The translations under genes were made by a program, and so were the position numbers. Shown piece after piece: positions 44,035 through 52,540 of a stretch of DNA of 64,000 nucleotides. Each line of letters starts with the position of its first letter. Position 1 is the first letter of the stretch. A model generated the notes under the pieces. That model ran no database searches, had not been told where the DNA came from, and saw only the letters and a program-made list of their open reading frames with translations. This DNA is from Streptosporangium amethystogenes (GTDB lineage: Bacteria; Actinomycetota; Actinomycetes; Streptosporangiales; Streptosporangiaceae), in NCBI RefSeq assembly GCF_000721075.1, contig NZ_JOEQ01000020.1, positions 62,001 through 126,000 of the forward strand, read 5' to 3'.

Positions 44035-44436
44035 ATGCCCATCGACCCTGATTCCTACGAGCCCCTGTACCGCCAGGTCGCCGGCGATCTACGCCAGCGG
44101 ATCTCCAGCGGCACCCTGCCCCCTGGCCAGAGGCTTCGGTCCGAGCCTGACCTGGCACATGAGTACGGCGTGGGAGTTGACGCGCTGCGTGATGCTCTTG
44201 CGGTGCTCCGAAGCGAAGGCCTCATCCGGACAGTGAGCCGCGAGGGTTCCTACGTCCGTGAGCAGACAGAGCCGGTCGTGGTCCACGTCGAAGGTCCGGC
44301 GCGAATTCGGGTGCGCCTCCCGACTCTGGCCGAGCGGAAACGTCTGCGACTGGCAGAGGGGGTGCCTGTCCTGGTCGTGGACAACGGAGAGACGTGCGTC
44401 CTGGCGGCATATGAGACGGAGATCGAGATCCCATGA
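44035..44436 (+). CDS. Short GntR family regulator
   Basis: A 133-residue protein with a full winged helix (YEPLYRQVAGDLRQRISSGT, PPGQRLRSEPDLAHEYGVGV, DALRDALAVLRSEGLIRTVS) and only about 60 residues after it, where UTRA-type GntR proteins have about 150. The remaining part (RIRVRLPTLAERKRLRLAEG then VPVLVVDNGE) matches the start of a UTRA domain, so the sensor is minimal. It diverges from the Cys-rich/A/B module 144 bp away and could regulate it. Confidence 0.8.
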   Translation: MPIDPDSYEPLYRQVAGDLRQRISSGTLPPGQRLRSEPDLAHEYGVGVDALRDALAVLRSEGLIRTVSREGSYVREQTEPVVVHVEGPARIRVRLPTLAERKRLRLAEGVPVLVVDNGETCVLAAYETEIEIP

Positions 44437-44558
44437 CGTGCCACGTGCAACCCCCCTTTCAGGGCTGCGTCCTCTGGGCCTCCTATGATGATGCGAGAAT
44501 CCCACGAAGACAACCGCATCTAATAAATGACCGATAAGTCCATACGCCAGAAAGATCA

Positions 44559-45419
44559 ATGCGGAAAACTGTCCGCATGAAGCACTCCACCGTTCGGCTG
44601 CGCCGCCTGTCACGTGAGCTACGCATATTGCGTGCGACCACAGGAATGACGACAGAATCCGCCGCCGAACAGCTCGGCTGGTCGCGAAGCAAGCTAAATC
44701 GGTTCGAAACAGGAAAAGGCGCACCAACACCTGCCGATGTGGCAGCGATCTGCCACCTGTACTGCGCGGAAGCGGCAACCACCGAAGCCATGGTGCAACT
44801 CACCCGCGAAGTCGCCCGACGCGGCTGGTGGACGGCCTACTCCGATGTGTTCACCGGGTCGTACGTCGAGTTCGAGGCAGCGGCCAAGACGATCTGCCAC
44901 TGGGCACCACTGGTAATCCCCGGCCTGCTCCAGACCGAGAACTACGCCCGAGAGATCATCAGAGCGGGCCACCCGGATCGGCCTGACATCGAACTGACAC
45001 GCCGCGTCGATGCACGGATGCAGCGCAAGACCACCTTGCTCGGCGCTCACGCCCCGATGTTGCACATCCTCATCGGCGAAGGTGTCCTTCACTACCCTGT
45101 GGGCTCAGCCAACGTCATGCCCCATCAGCTTGGCGAAATCCTGCACGCCATGGACCGGCCAAACATCACCGTCCAGGTCCTCCCGTTGCAGGCCGGCGTT
45201 CACGGCGGCACGGAGGGAGCCTTCTCGGTATTGTCCTTCGGCGACGACGATCCAGATCTGGGCTACGCCGAATGTCCAGCAGGTGAGGTATACGTCGAGG
45301 ACAGCGAGCAGATCCGGCGACTTATGCTGACATTCAAGCACCTTACCAACGCGTGCCTGTCCCCCGAGGAGTCCGCGGCATTCATCACCGCGGTGAGGAG
45401 TAAACATGACCTCCCCTGA
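44559..45419 (+). CDS. XRE family regulator with DUF5753 domain
   Basis: A 286-residue protein: helix-turn-helix at about 15-70 (LRRLSRELRILRATTGMTTE, AAEQLGWSRSKLNRFETGKG) and the DUF5753 region (YVEFEAAAKTICHWAPLVIP, GLLQTENYAREIIRAGHPDR, VLPLQAGVHGGTEGAFSVLS). With the DUF397 gene that overlaps its 3' end it forms the very common actinomycete regulator/DUF397 pair, related to the whiJ/abaA-orfA/orfD type of developmental loci. Either ATG 44559 or ATG 44577 may be used; a GCGGA-N6-TCCGC dyad spans them. Confidence 0.9.
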   Translation: MRKTVRMKHSTVRLRRLSRELRILRATTGMTTESAAEQLGWSRSKLNRFETGKGAPTPADVAAICHLYCAEAATTEAMVQLTREVARRGWWTAYSDVFTGSYVEFEAAAKTICHWAPLVIPGLLQTENYAREIIRAGHPDRPDIELTRRVDARMQRKTTLLGAHAPMLHILIGEGVLHYPVGSANVMPHQLGEILHAMDRPNITVQVLPLQAGVHGGTEGAFSVLSFGDDDPDLGYAECPAGEVYVEDSEQIRRLMLTFKHLTNACLSPEESAAFITAVRSKHDLP

Positions 45420-45606
45420 CCTGTCCAGCGCCACATTCCGCAAGTCGACCCTCAGCGGCCCCAACAATGATTGCGTCGAAGTGGCGACCAACCTGCCGGG
45501 CCTCATCGCCGTACGCGACAGCAAGAACCCCTCCGGCCCCGCACTGACCTTCTCCCCGACGGTCTGGAGCAACTTCCTGACGGGCATCCGCAACGGAGAA
45601 ATCTGA
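45406..45606 (+). CDS. DUF397 protein
   Basis: A 66-residue protein with the DUF397 hallmark: FRKSTLSGPNNDCVEVATNL (W/FRKSS.S...g.CVEVA), then IAVRDSKNPSGPALTFSPTV, WSNFL near the end. It overlaps the XRE gene by 14 bases. DUF397 partners are thought to antagonise or modulate the paired XRE regulator. Confidence 0.92.
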   Translation: MTSPDLSSATFRKSTLSGPNNDCVEVATNLPGLIAVRDSKNPSGPALTFSPTVWSNFLTGIRNGEI

Positions 45607-45732
45607 CCAGACGCTGGATGCCACATGATCAGCGCCATCCGGCCGTACGGCAACACGAGCCCTCATCGCGCACTTAGACGATCACCGTGACTTGTACTCA
45701 AGCTGCCTGAACTGACTTCTCGATCAGGCGGG

Positions 45733-46572
45733 TCAAAGACCTAAACCATAAAAAACAGACACCTTGCCCCCTCCCGCCACTCCGGGCAGGCTGTTCACCT
45801 TGTCCACGATCGATGGGACGAGCGCCGGGTCGTCAAGTTTGACGTAGTAGCTCTCGTAGTACTCATCCAACGGCTTGGGCTTGGCATCGTCGTCCTTGCC
45901 CTGAGGATCAGGATTCACCACGTGCGACAACAGGGCGTCGAACTGCTTGGACATCCACATGTCATGCGCCTGATCCGCGAAATAGATGCGCTTGACGCCT
46001 TTCATTCTCTTCAGTAGAGCCTCGATCTCCTCTCTCTCGCCGGCCGTCGCCCTACCTCGTTCCTCGCAATATCCCGGTCTTCTGTTGTTGTCACACAGGA
46101 GGACGACTATATCGGCCTTACCCTCCCAGAAGGGGGTGGGTATGACACGGGCGATGGAGATACCGGGCAGCGCCTTGATCGCCGAGTCGAAGGCAGGTGC
46201 GTCACTCCACCGATGCAGCCTTCCGGTGAATGCCTCTGGCATATCGTTTTCTTCTATGACCCTCGCCAGGCCGGGAGCGTCCGCCAACATCCCGGCCAGC
46301 GCCTCTTGTTTACTCTTATAGTGGAGATCTGTAATTTGCGGCATCTGCCGTAGGATCTGCTCCATCGCGCGTCTCTGTAGCGGAGTCGCTTCCTTGTCTC
46401 CGCAGGCATCCGAACCGTCGTTCTTGGTGCACAGACGAACGGAGAACTGGCCACCTTCCGGCCAAGGACCGATCGGGGCCGCGAAGATTTTCGGGAACCG
46501 GTCTGCCTCTGCAGCCGAGGCGCCGAACAGGAGAGCTGTCATCGCGGCAAAGACGAGAAGTACACGGAGCAC
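45733..46572 (-). CDS. Secreted/membrane-anchored protein with two FtsX extracellular domains
   Basis: About 279 residues. The N-terminus is a signal peptide or anchor (VLRVLLVFAAMTALLFGASA, AEA) starting at GTG 46572; the frame is open to 46632 but that part lies in a duplicated leader. Two tandem domains resemble the FtsX ectodomain: FSVRLCTKNDGSDACGDKEA ... TPLQRRAMEQILRQMPQITD ... MPEAFTGRL, and IVVLLCDNNRRPGYCEERGR ... EREEIEALLKRMKGVKRIYF. Each has a Cys pair that could form a disulfide. There are no permease helices. In FtsEX this domain activates cell-wall hydrolases, so the protein may bind such enzymes outside the membrane. Confidence 0.65.
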   Translation of the reverse strand: MLRVLLVFAAMTALLFGASAAEADRFPKIFAAPIGPWPEGGQFSVRLCTKNDGSDACGDKEATPLQRRAMEQILRQMPQITDLHYKSKQEALAGMLADAPGLARVIEENDMPEAFTGRLHRWSDAPAFDSAIKALPGISIARVIPTPFWEGKADIVVLLCDNNRRPGYCEERGRATAGEREEIEALLKRMKGVKRIYFADQAHDMWMSKQFDALLSHVVNPDPQGKDDDAKPKPLDEYYESYYVKLDDPALVPSIVDKVNSLPGVAGGGKVSVFYGLGL

Positions 46573-46593
46573 AGGGGAAATTATGTCTTGGGC

Positions 46594-46661
46594 CGAGAGC
46601 TTCCAGTGCGAATAAGGCCGCCTGGTCACCAACCACCTGACGCATCCCGTAGGGGAAAAGC
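46594..46661 (+). repeat. Conserved leader repeat, copy 2
   Basis: Near-identical to 34794-34862 and directly before the second zinc microprotein gene. It overlaps the upstream end of the leftward FtsX-ectodomain gene frame, so one strand of the repeat may be used by both genes. Confidence 0.75.
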
Positions 46662-46856
46662 ATGACCGAAGTCATCACCACCGATGCCAGCGACCGCTAC
46701 CACACCACTTCGGACTGCTGGGGCCTCCGAGCCGGCCAGCAGGGCGGCGAAGTCCTGGGGTTCGACATCCGCAGGATCAGGAGCGCGAGCATCGCGGAAG
46801 CCGAAGCAGAAGGCAAGACGCCGTGCAAGGTGTGCGTTCCTGAAACCGAACGATGA
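46662..46856 (+). CDS. Ada-like zinc-finger microprotein, copy 2
   Basis: A 64-residue paralogue of the protein at 34863-35048, with the same His/Cys pattern (RYHTTSDCWGLR and EAEGKTPCKVCVPETER). The few differences are conservative, and all putative zinc ligands are kept. TAGGGGAAAAGC precedes the ATG. It is divergent from the FtsX-ectodomain gene. Confidence 0.65.
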   Translation: MTEVITTDASDRYHTTSDCWGLRAGQQGGEVLGFDIRRIRSASIAEAEAEGKTPCKVCVPETER

Positions 46857-47007
46857 TCCTGTTCAGACGGCGTGATCAGGGGCGAGGTCGAAAGTCCTTC
46901 GGGCGTCGATCAGACCGGCCGTACGGGCTGCGGCCACATCATGGACGGCGTCCGGCGGCAGGCGGAACCCACACCAGCCCGCCTGATAGGAAGGCTGTCG
47001 GTCCTCA

Positions 47008-47664
47008 TCAGGTGATGCGGTAGCCGACGCCGGGGGTGGTGATGATGACACCGGGGTCGCCGAGTTTGCGGCGTAGCCGGCTGATGGTGACGGTGACCGT
47101 GTTGGTGAGAGGGTCGGCGTGTTCGTCCCAGACCTGTTCCAGGAGGTCTTCGGTGCTGAGGAGGGCAGGGGTGGCCCGCAGCAGGGCTTCCAGGAGGGCG
47201 AACTCTTTGACCGACAAATCAAGGGAACGGCCGTCGCGGGTGGCGACGCGGCGTACGGGGTCGAGTTCGATGCCTGCCGCGCGCAGGATGCGGGCGCGGG
47301 CGGCGGGCTGGCGGCGGGCCAGGGCGCGGATGCGGAGCACGAGTTCGGGGAAGTGGAAGGGCTTGGCGAGGTAGTCGTCGGCGCCCAGAGCCAAGCCGCT
47401 GACCCGGTCGCCGGGCGCGCCGGCCGCGGTCAGCATCAGGACCATCACTCGATGGTCGTGTTCAGTGATCATCTGGCAGAGGACGTCGCCGTGGATTCCC
47501 GGCAGGTCGCGATCCAGGACGACCACGTCGTAGGGGTTGAGGTCGAGTTTGGCCGCGGCCTCCAGACCGTCGTGCGCCACGTCCACCGCCATGCCCTGGT
47601 CACGCAGACCCTCGGCCACGACCGCGGCAAGGGAGCGCGAGTCCTCGACCACCAGCACCCTCAC
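47008..47664 (-). CDS. OmpR/PhoB family response regulator
   Basis: A 218-residue two-component regulator. The receiver domain begins MRVLVVEDSRSLAAVVAEGL, with the phospho-acceptor in YDVVVLDRDLPGIHGDVLCQ and the conserved Lys in GADDYLAKPFHFPEL. The winged helix reads LSVKEFALLEALLRATPALL then LLEQVWDEHADPLTNTVTVT. It is downstream of the sensor kinase gene's start end and overlaps that gene by four bases. The pair is divergent from an ABC exporter operon, its probable target. Confidence 0.92.
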   Translation of the reverse strand: MRVLVVEDSRSLAAVVAEGLRDQGMAVDVAHDGLEAAAKLDLNPYDVVVLDRDLPGIHGDVLCQMITEHDHRVMVLMLTAAGAPGDRVSGLALGADDYLAKPFHFPELVLRIRALARRQPAARARILRAAGIELDPVRRVATRDGRSLDLSVKEFALLEALLRATPALLSTEDLLEQVWDEHADPLTNTVTVTISRLRRKLGDPGVIITTPGVGYRIT

Positions 47665-48842
47665 GCCGGGACCCTCGCCGCGAGAGGCAGCGAGACGGCG
47701 ACCCGGAGGCCGCCTTCCGGCCGGGCGCGCAGGTCCAGGCTGCCGCCGTGCGCGGCGGCGATGGCGGCGACGATCGACAGCCCGAGCCCCGATCCGGTGT
47801 CGGAGCCGGTCCGGTCCGCGCCGAGCCGGTGGAACGGCTGGGCCAGCAGCGCGACCTGTGCCTGGTCGAGAACGCGCCCGCCGGTCTCCACGACGAGCAG
47901 CGCCGCCTCCGTATCGGCGGTGGCGGTGAGGCGAATCCAGCCGCCGGGGTGGTTGTGCAGGATCGCGTTGTCGATCACGTTGTCGACCATACGGGACAGC
48001 AGTGTGCTGCTTCCCCGCGTCCAGGCGTCGTCGAGGACGCCACCGTCGTGAACGGTGAGCTGCTTGCCGGTGATGTCGGTGGCTCTGGCGTCCAAGGCAG
48101 CCGCCACCAGGCGGCCGAGCGAAAGTGTCTGCCGGGCGGCCAGAGCACCGTGCTGGGCGCGGGCGAGCATGAGGAAACCCTCCAGGAGCCGGTCGACTTG
48201 GTCGAGTTCGGTACGCAGCCGATCGGCCAGCGCGGCCGTTTGCGCTGGTATGGGTTCCGGCTTGGCGATGGCCACGTCCAGACAGGCCCGCATGGTCGCC
48301 AGCGGGGTGCGCAGTTCGTGGGAGGCGTCGGCGATGAACCGGCGTTGCGCGGCGAAGGAGCCCTCCAGGCGTTCCAGCAGGTCGTCGATGGTGTCGGCGA
48401 GGTCCTTCAGCTCATCGGCCGGGCCCGGTACGGCCAGCCGTTGGTGCAGGTTGTCGGCGGAGATCCGGCGGGTGGCCGCGGTGATCCTGCCCAACGGGAG
48501 CAGCACCCGGCCCGCGAGGACGCGGCCCAGCACGGGTGCCAGCACGGCCACGATGGCGAGTGCGACCGCCGAGCCGATCAGGAACTGGCGCGACTGAGCC
48601 GCATGCGCCTGCGACAGCTGGGCCTGGAGCCGGGTGACGAGGTCTTGGGCGGCCGCGAGGGTGAGCCGGCCCTGCGGGTCGCCGGGGAGCGCGGTCTCAA
48701 TGGTCCGCGTCCCGCCCAGGCCGATGAGGTTGGCGATGACCAGCAGGCCGACGGCGGACACGAGGAACGTTCCTCCGTACAGGACGGTGAAACGCCACCG
48801 TACGGTGCGGGTCGGTGGCGCCAGTCGTCGCGGCATCCTCAT
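47661..48842 (-). CDS. Sensor histidine kinase
   Basis: Membrane sensor of 393 residues with two transmembrane helices (about 18-40 and 95-118), a short extracytoplasmic loop between them, a HAMP domain, and HisKA with the phospho-His in FIADASHELRTPLATMRACL. The ATPase domain has an N-box (MVDNVIDNAILHNHPGGWI) and GSDTGSGLGLSIVAAIAAAH; the G1 box is a variant (VVETGGRVLD). ATG 48842 is chosen because AGAGGACCAA lies before it. ATGA overlap with the response regulator gene. Confidence 0.9.
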   Translation of the reverse strand: MRMPRRLAPPTRTVRWRFTVLYGGTFLVSAVGLLVIANLIGLGGTRTIETALPGDPQGRLTLAAAQDLVTRLQAQLSQAHAAQSRQFLIGSAVALAIVAVLAPVLGRVLAGRVLLPLGRITAATRRISADNLHQRLAVPGPADELKDLADTIDDLLERLEGSFAAQRRFIADASHELRTPLATMRACLDVAIAKPEPIPAQTAALADRLRTELDQVDRLLEGFLMLARAQHGALAARQTLSLGRLVAAALDARATDITGKQLTVHDGGVLDDAWTRGSSTLLSRMVDNVIDNAILHNHPGGWIRLTATADTEAALLVVETGGRVLDQAQVALLAQPFHRLGADRTGSDTGSGLGLSIVAAIAAAHGGSLDLRARPEGGLRVAVSLPLAARVPA

Positions 48843-49024
48843 TTGGTCCTCTCCGTTTCCATCCGGACCTCCAGGATGCTGTGCGGGGCCTAACAGCGGT
48901 GTGACAGCCTCCGTTCGGCCCGGGTTAGGGCGACGTCCGTACAACCGAACGCATGCGAGCAACCGTCGGACAACGACCGGGTCACGCTCATGGAATTCAC
49001 GTCAGCAGCGGGAGAGGACACGGA

Positions 49025-49915
49025 ATGGACTTGGCGCTGGAGACTGACCAGCTGGGTAAGCGGTACGGAAAACGGTGGGCGCTACGGGACTGTTCGCTGC
49101 ACCTGCCGACCGGATGTGTCGCCGCTCTGGTCGGGCCCAACGGTGCGGGCAAGAGCACGCTGCTGCACCTGGCGGTGGGCCTGCTGCGGTCCGACGCCGG
49201 GACAGTGCGGGTCTTGGGGGAATCTCCGTACGGCAACACGGCGGTCCTGTCCGAGATCGGATTCGTCGCCCAGGACACCCCGTTGTACCGGGACTTCACC
49301 GCGGCCGAACTGATCACCATGGGTGCCAGGCTGAACCGGCGCTGGGACGCGGCCCTGGCCCGAAACCGGCTGGCACAGCTGGGTATCCCACCCGGTCAAC
49401 CAGTCGGCAGGCTGTCCGGTGGGCAACGCGCTCAGGTCGCCCTCGCGCTCGCCCTGGCAAAGAGGCCGCGGCTGCTGCTGCTCGATGAACCGGTGGCCAG
49501 CCTGGATCCACTGGCCCGCAACAACTTCCTGCGCCTGCTGGTGGACAGCGCCGCCGAGACCGGTGCCACCGTGTTGCTCTCCTCGCATCTGCTGGCCGAC
49601 CTGGAACGGGCCTGCGACTACCTGATCGTGCTGAATGCCGCCAGGGTGCGGCTTGTCGGCACGGTGAACGAACTGATCGCCGAGCATCGGCATCTGGTCG
49701 GCCCCCGCCACGGACATCATCCGATCCCCGGGGTCACAGCGGTGGTCCAGGCCGACCACACAGAGCGACAGACGACCCTTCTGGCGCGCATCCACAAGCC
49801 CGTCGCCGATCCCGCCTGGACGATGCGCGAGGTGACTCTGGAAGACCTCATCCTGGCCTACCTCTCCGAGGGCGACACCCAGGCCGGCCACACCGAATGG
49901 GAGGTGTCGGCATGA
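49025..49915 (+). CDS. ABC transporter ATP-binding protein
   Basis: A 296-residue ATPase. Walker A ALVGPNGAGKSTLLHLAVGL, signature LSGGQRAQVALALALAKRPR, Walker B LLLLDEPVASLDPLARNNFL, and H-loop TVLLSSHLLADLERACDYLI. It belongs to the CcmA/drug or bacitracin export type. GAGAGGACACGGA precedes ATG 49025. It overlaps the permease gene by four bases. Divergence from the two-component system suggests induction by an envelope or antibiotic signal. Confidence 0.9.
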   Translation: MDLALETDQLGKRYGKRWALRDCSLHLPTGCVAALVGPNGAGKSTLLHLAVGLLRSDAGTVRVLGESPYGNTAVLSEIGFVAQDTPLYRDFTAAELITMGARLNRRWDAALARNRLAQLGIPPGQPVGRLSGGQRAQVALALALAKRPRLLLLDEPVASLDPLARNNFLRLLVDSAAETGATVLLSSHLLADLERACDYLIVLNAARVRLVGTVNELIAEHRHLVGPRHGHHPIPGVTAVVQADHTERQTTLLARIHKPVADPAWTMREVTLEDLILAYLSEGDTQAGHTEWEVSA

Positions 49916-50901
49916 TCTGGCTCGTCTGGCGGCAACACCGCAAACAAGCCCTGTTCGTCAGCATCGGGCTCGTGCTCATCGCCGCCCTGATGATCCCGAC
50001 CGGTCTGACGATGCGCAGCGCGTTCGTCGACAACGGCGTGGCCGCCTGTGTCCGCCTCCTGGGTGACGCCGAGCTGGTCCCCATCAACATCCGGTCCTGC
50101 CAGGGGGTGCTGGACGATTTCAACAACCAGTTTCAGTCGCTGGCCACGGTGGGGGTGCTGTTCTTCGTCCTGCCGCTGCTGGTCGGGCTTTTTCTGGGAG
50201 CTCCGCTGGTCGCCCGCGAGCTCGAACACGGCACCCACCGTCTGGTCTGGACCCAAAGTGTCAGCCGACGGCACTGGGCGCTAGCGAAATTCGGGCTCGT
50301 CGGTGCCGCCACGCTGGCTGTGGCCTGCGTCTATGGGCTGGGAATGTCCTGGTGGATGGCTCCCTTAAGTCAGACCGGGCAGTTTTCTCGCTTCAACGTC
50401 TACGTCTTCGATATGCAAGGCCTGGTCCCGATCGGCTACACCCTTTTCGCGGTCGCCCTGGGTGTCTTCGCCGGCACCATCTGGCACAAGGTGCTGCCCG
50501 CCATGGCCGTCGTCCTTGTCGGTTTCCTCGGTCTGCGCTTCGCTCTGACCATTCTGGCCAGACCGAACTACCTGCCCGCCGAAACCTTCTCCTATCCCGT
50601 GCAGGGACCGACCCACGCGCTCAACCCGACACTCGGCAACTGGGTCCTGTCCGTAGGTGTCCGCAACTCTTCCGGTGAACTTGTGCAGGCCAATGGAACC
50701 GTGGAGTGTCCCGTTGGCGCTCAGGGACCGGGAGGGCAACCCTGCGGCGGCGGACTGCTCGGACCCGACGCCTACAACTGGCAGCTCTACCAGCCCGGCA
50801 GCCGATACTGGCTGTTCCAAGGCATCGAAAGCGGAATCTTCATCGTCCTCGCTGCACTCCTGCTCTTCCTCGCCATCCGACGCATCCGACACATCGCATA
50901 G
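49912..50901 (+). CDS. ABC transporter permease
   Basis: Integral membrane subunit of 329 residues with about six hydrophobic segments. The N-terminus MIWLVWRQHRKQALFVSIGL and the segment VARELEHGTHRLVWTQSVSR, then RRHWALAKFGLVGAATLAVA, are typical of actinomycete ABC-2-type permeases paired with CcmA-like ATPases. The extracytoplasmic loop near residues 225-290 is Cys-containing (VECPVGAQGPGGQPCGGGLL). ATGA overlap with the ATPase gene indicates one exporter operon. Confidence 0.87.
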   Translation: MIWLVWRQHRKQALFVSIGLVLIAALMIPTGLTMRSAFVDNGVAACVRLLGDAELVPINIRSCQGVLDDFNNQFQSLATVGVLFFVLPLLVGLFLGAPLVARELEHGTHRLVWTQSVSRRHWALAKFGLVGAATLAVACVYGLGMSWWMAPLSQTGQFSRFNVYVFDMQGLVPIGYTLFAVALGVFAGTIWHKVLPAMAVVLVGFLGLRFALTILARPNYLPAETFSYPVQGPTHALNPTLGNWVLSVGVRNSSGELVQANGTVECPVGAQGPGGQPCGGGLLGPDAYNWQLYQPGSRYWLFQGIESGIFIVLAALLLFLAIRRIRHIA

Positions 50902-50953
50902 GCGACTTTGCCGATGCGCCACCGCGATGAAGGGCCCGCATCAGGGCGGCGCC

Positions 50954-51127
50954 ATGATGATCGAGAAGCCACCCGGATGCTTCTTCTTTACTGCGGTCAC
51001 GGTCGCGGCGTTCATCAGCCTGTGGTGGTCCAGCGTGTCCTCCCCGTACACCGAGGGCCTGTCCTCACCCAGGCCGATCACGTTCACCGAGGCCCAAGGT
51101 GACGTTTCGCCTTGGACGCGCTGCTGA
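50954..51127 (+). CDS. Possible 57-aa single-span membrane protein
   Basis: An ORF after the exporter operon with one hydrophobic stretch (CFFFTAVTVAAFISLWWSSV) flanked by charged ends. The ribosome site is weak. No family is recognised, and the region further right is pseudogene debris, so this could be a fragment. It is the only sensible frame in the 400 bases after the permease gene. Confidence 0.3.
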   Translation: MMIEKPPGCFFFTAVTVAAFISLWWSSVSSPYTEGLSSPRPITFTEAQGDVSPWTRC

Positions 51128-51224
51128 CCTTCGTCGCCAAGAGTCGGTGGTAATCAGATAAACAACGATCAAAGGTCGACATTTCAGGACAGTGAGCCGG
51201 GAACGCCACCACCGGTGGGAAGCC

Positions 51225-51612
51225 TCTCTCTTCATCATGCCGTTGGCCGACGGCACGACGATCCCGCCCGGATTCCGGGCGGATTCCGGGCGGAGGAGGC
51301 TGTCATGTCGTACGAGATGTTCAAGGACGCGGGCCACCAGGTCATCGTCGCCACACCCTGCGAGGTCGTCTCGCCGATCGCCACCGACGGCCTCGCATCG
51401 CAGACGAGCGGCGGGGCCGAGCAGGCGGCCAGGCTCAAGCAGGTGGTGGAGATCGCGGCCGGAGTCACCAACCCGGTCGCGCCGGCAGGCGTCTGGGTTG
51501 GAGGACTACAACGCGGTCTTCGTACCGGGCGGGCACGGCCCGCTAAAGGATCTGGCGGTCAACACCGACTCCGGCGCGCTCCTCATCCGCTCCACTGAAG
51601 AAGCTCACCTGA
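51225..51612 (+). pseudogene. DJ-1/PfpI family remnant with an 11-bp tandem duplication
   Basis: The pieces PLADGTTIPPGF, RAEEAVMSYEMFKDAGHQVI then VATPCEVVSPIATDGLA, and LEDYNAVFVPGGHGPLKDLA are consecutive parts of a DJ-1/PfpI protein, but in alternating frames. The first break is a tandem duplication of GATTCCGGGCG (51271-51281 and 51282-51292); deleting one copy restores GFRAEEAV in frame. A second indel lies near 51495. The part with the nucleophile Cys (normally AVLCHG) is missing, so the gene is dead. Confidence 0.75.
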
Positions 51613-51626
51613 AAGGGATCGCGATC

Positions 51627-52142
51627 ATGGCATCGCAGAGTGCGATCAACTGGCCGGACAAGTACCTTCCCGGCACCACCGACAACTTCGTGTCCAACGA
51701 GATCATCGTCAGGGGCATCGGTGTCGCGCAGGTCTGGCCGTACCTCGTGGACACCTCCAAGTGGACGACGTACTACGACAACGTCTCCGACATCACCTTC
51801 CCCGACGGCGACGGGCCCGAGTTGGCCGACGGCACCCGCTTCAGCTTCGCCACCTTCGGCTTCCCGCCGCTGGACGCTCAGGTGGTGGAGTTCGAACCGC
51901 CCACCGAGGGTAAGACCGCGCGGTTGTCGTGGACCGCCAGGCAGGACGGCCCCCCGGAGGAGCAACTCGACGTGCTGCACGCCTGGCTACTGGAGGACCT
52001 GCCGGGCGACCGGGTCCGGATCCTCACCCAGGAGTCGCAGATCGGCAAGCCCGCCGCCGCGCTGGCCCGTCAGACACCCAACCCGATGCTCAACGGGCAC
52101 CAGGCCTGGCTCGACGGCCTTGCCAAGGCCGCCAAGGGCTGA
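51627..52142 (+). CDS. SRPBCC family protein
   Basis: A 171-residue protein of the START/SRPBCC fold (polyketide cyclase/AHSA1-like): NFVSNEIIVRGIGVAQVWPY, WTTYYDNVSDITFPDGDGPE, ADGTRFSFATFGFPPLDAQV, and a long C-terminal helix (NPMLNGHQAWLDGLAKAAKG). These proteins bind hydrophobic ligands in a deep pocket; the ligand is unknown. AAAGGGATC lies before ATG 51627. It survives intact between two pseudogenes, so it is either still selected or recently stranded. Confidence 0.8.
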   Translation: MASQSAINWPDKYLPGTTDNFVSNEIIVRGIGVAQVWPYLVDTSKWTTYYDNVSDITFPDGDGPELADGTRFSFATFGFPPLDAQVVEFEPPTEGKTARLSWTARQDGPPEEQLDVLHAWLLEDLPGDRVRILTQESQIGKPAAALARQTPNPMLNGHQAWLDGLAKAAKG

Positions 52143-52152
52143 CACCCGGGCG

Positions 52153-52312
52153 ATGTACGCGATCAGCCAGGACCGCTACGGCGCCCCAAGGTCCTCACCG
52201 CGGTCGGCCTGCCCACGCCCGAGCCCGGGCCCGGGCCGCCGGGATCAACCCGACCGACTACAAGCACCATGCCGGGCCGCTGTTCGTCAACCGGCTGCCG
52301 CTCACTGGATAC
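52153..52312 (+). pseudogene. Zinc-type alcohol dehydrogenase/quinone reductase remnant
   Basis: The frame starts MYAISQDRYGAP and, after frame changes, gives VGLPTPEPGPG and INPTDYKHHAGPLFVNRLPL T. These match the N-terminal segment of NAD(P)-dependent MDR enzymes. Internal deletions removed the middle, and everything after about residue 55 is absent. About 110 codons' worth of the N-terminal domain and the whole Rossmann domain are lost. Confidence 0.65.
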
Positions 52313-52540
52313 CTTCGGTGAGTGGCCAGTCGAGACATGGGGCCGGCAGAGATCGATCGAGCCATTCCCTGTCGAGGCGTGCTCCGGTGCGTTGTTCCAC
52401 CATCGCCGTCACCTTGGTCTTGTACCGGGTCGTGGAACGCTTTCCTCAGTGGTGTTTTGCGGCGGACTGGTCGTGAGGAAGGCCCAAGGGCTAGATATGC
52501 CAGTAGACCCACTGGGGGCCACCTGGAATTGAACCAGGTT

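Noticed and set aside
43292..44236. Rightward 314-codon frame across the module promoter region
   Set aside because: No ribosome site, no family pattern, and it runs through the divergent GntR gene in another frame.
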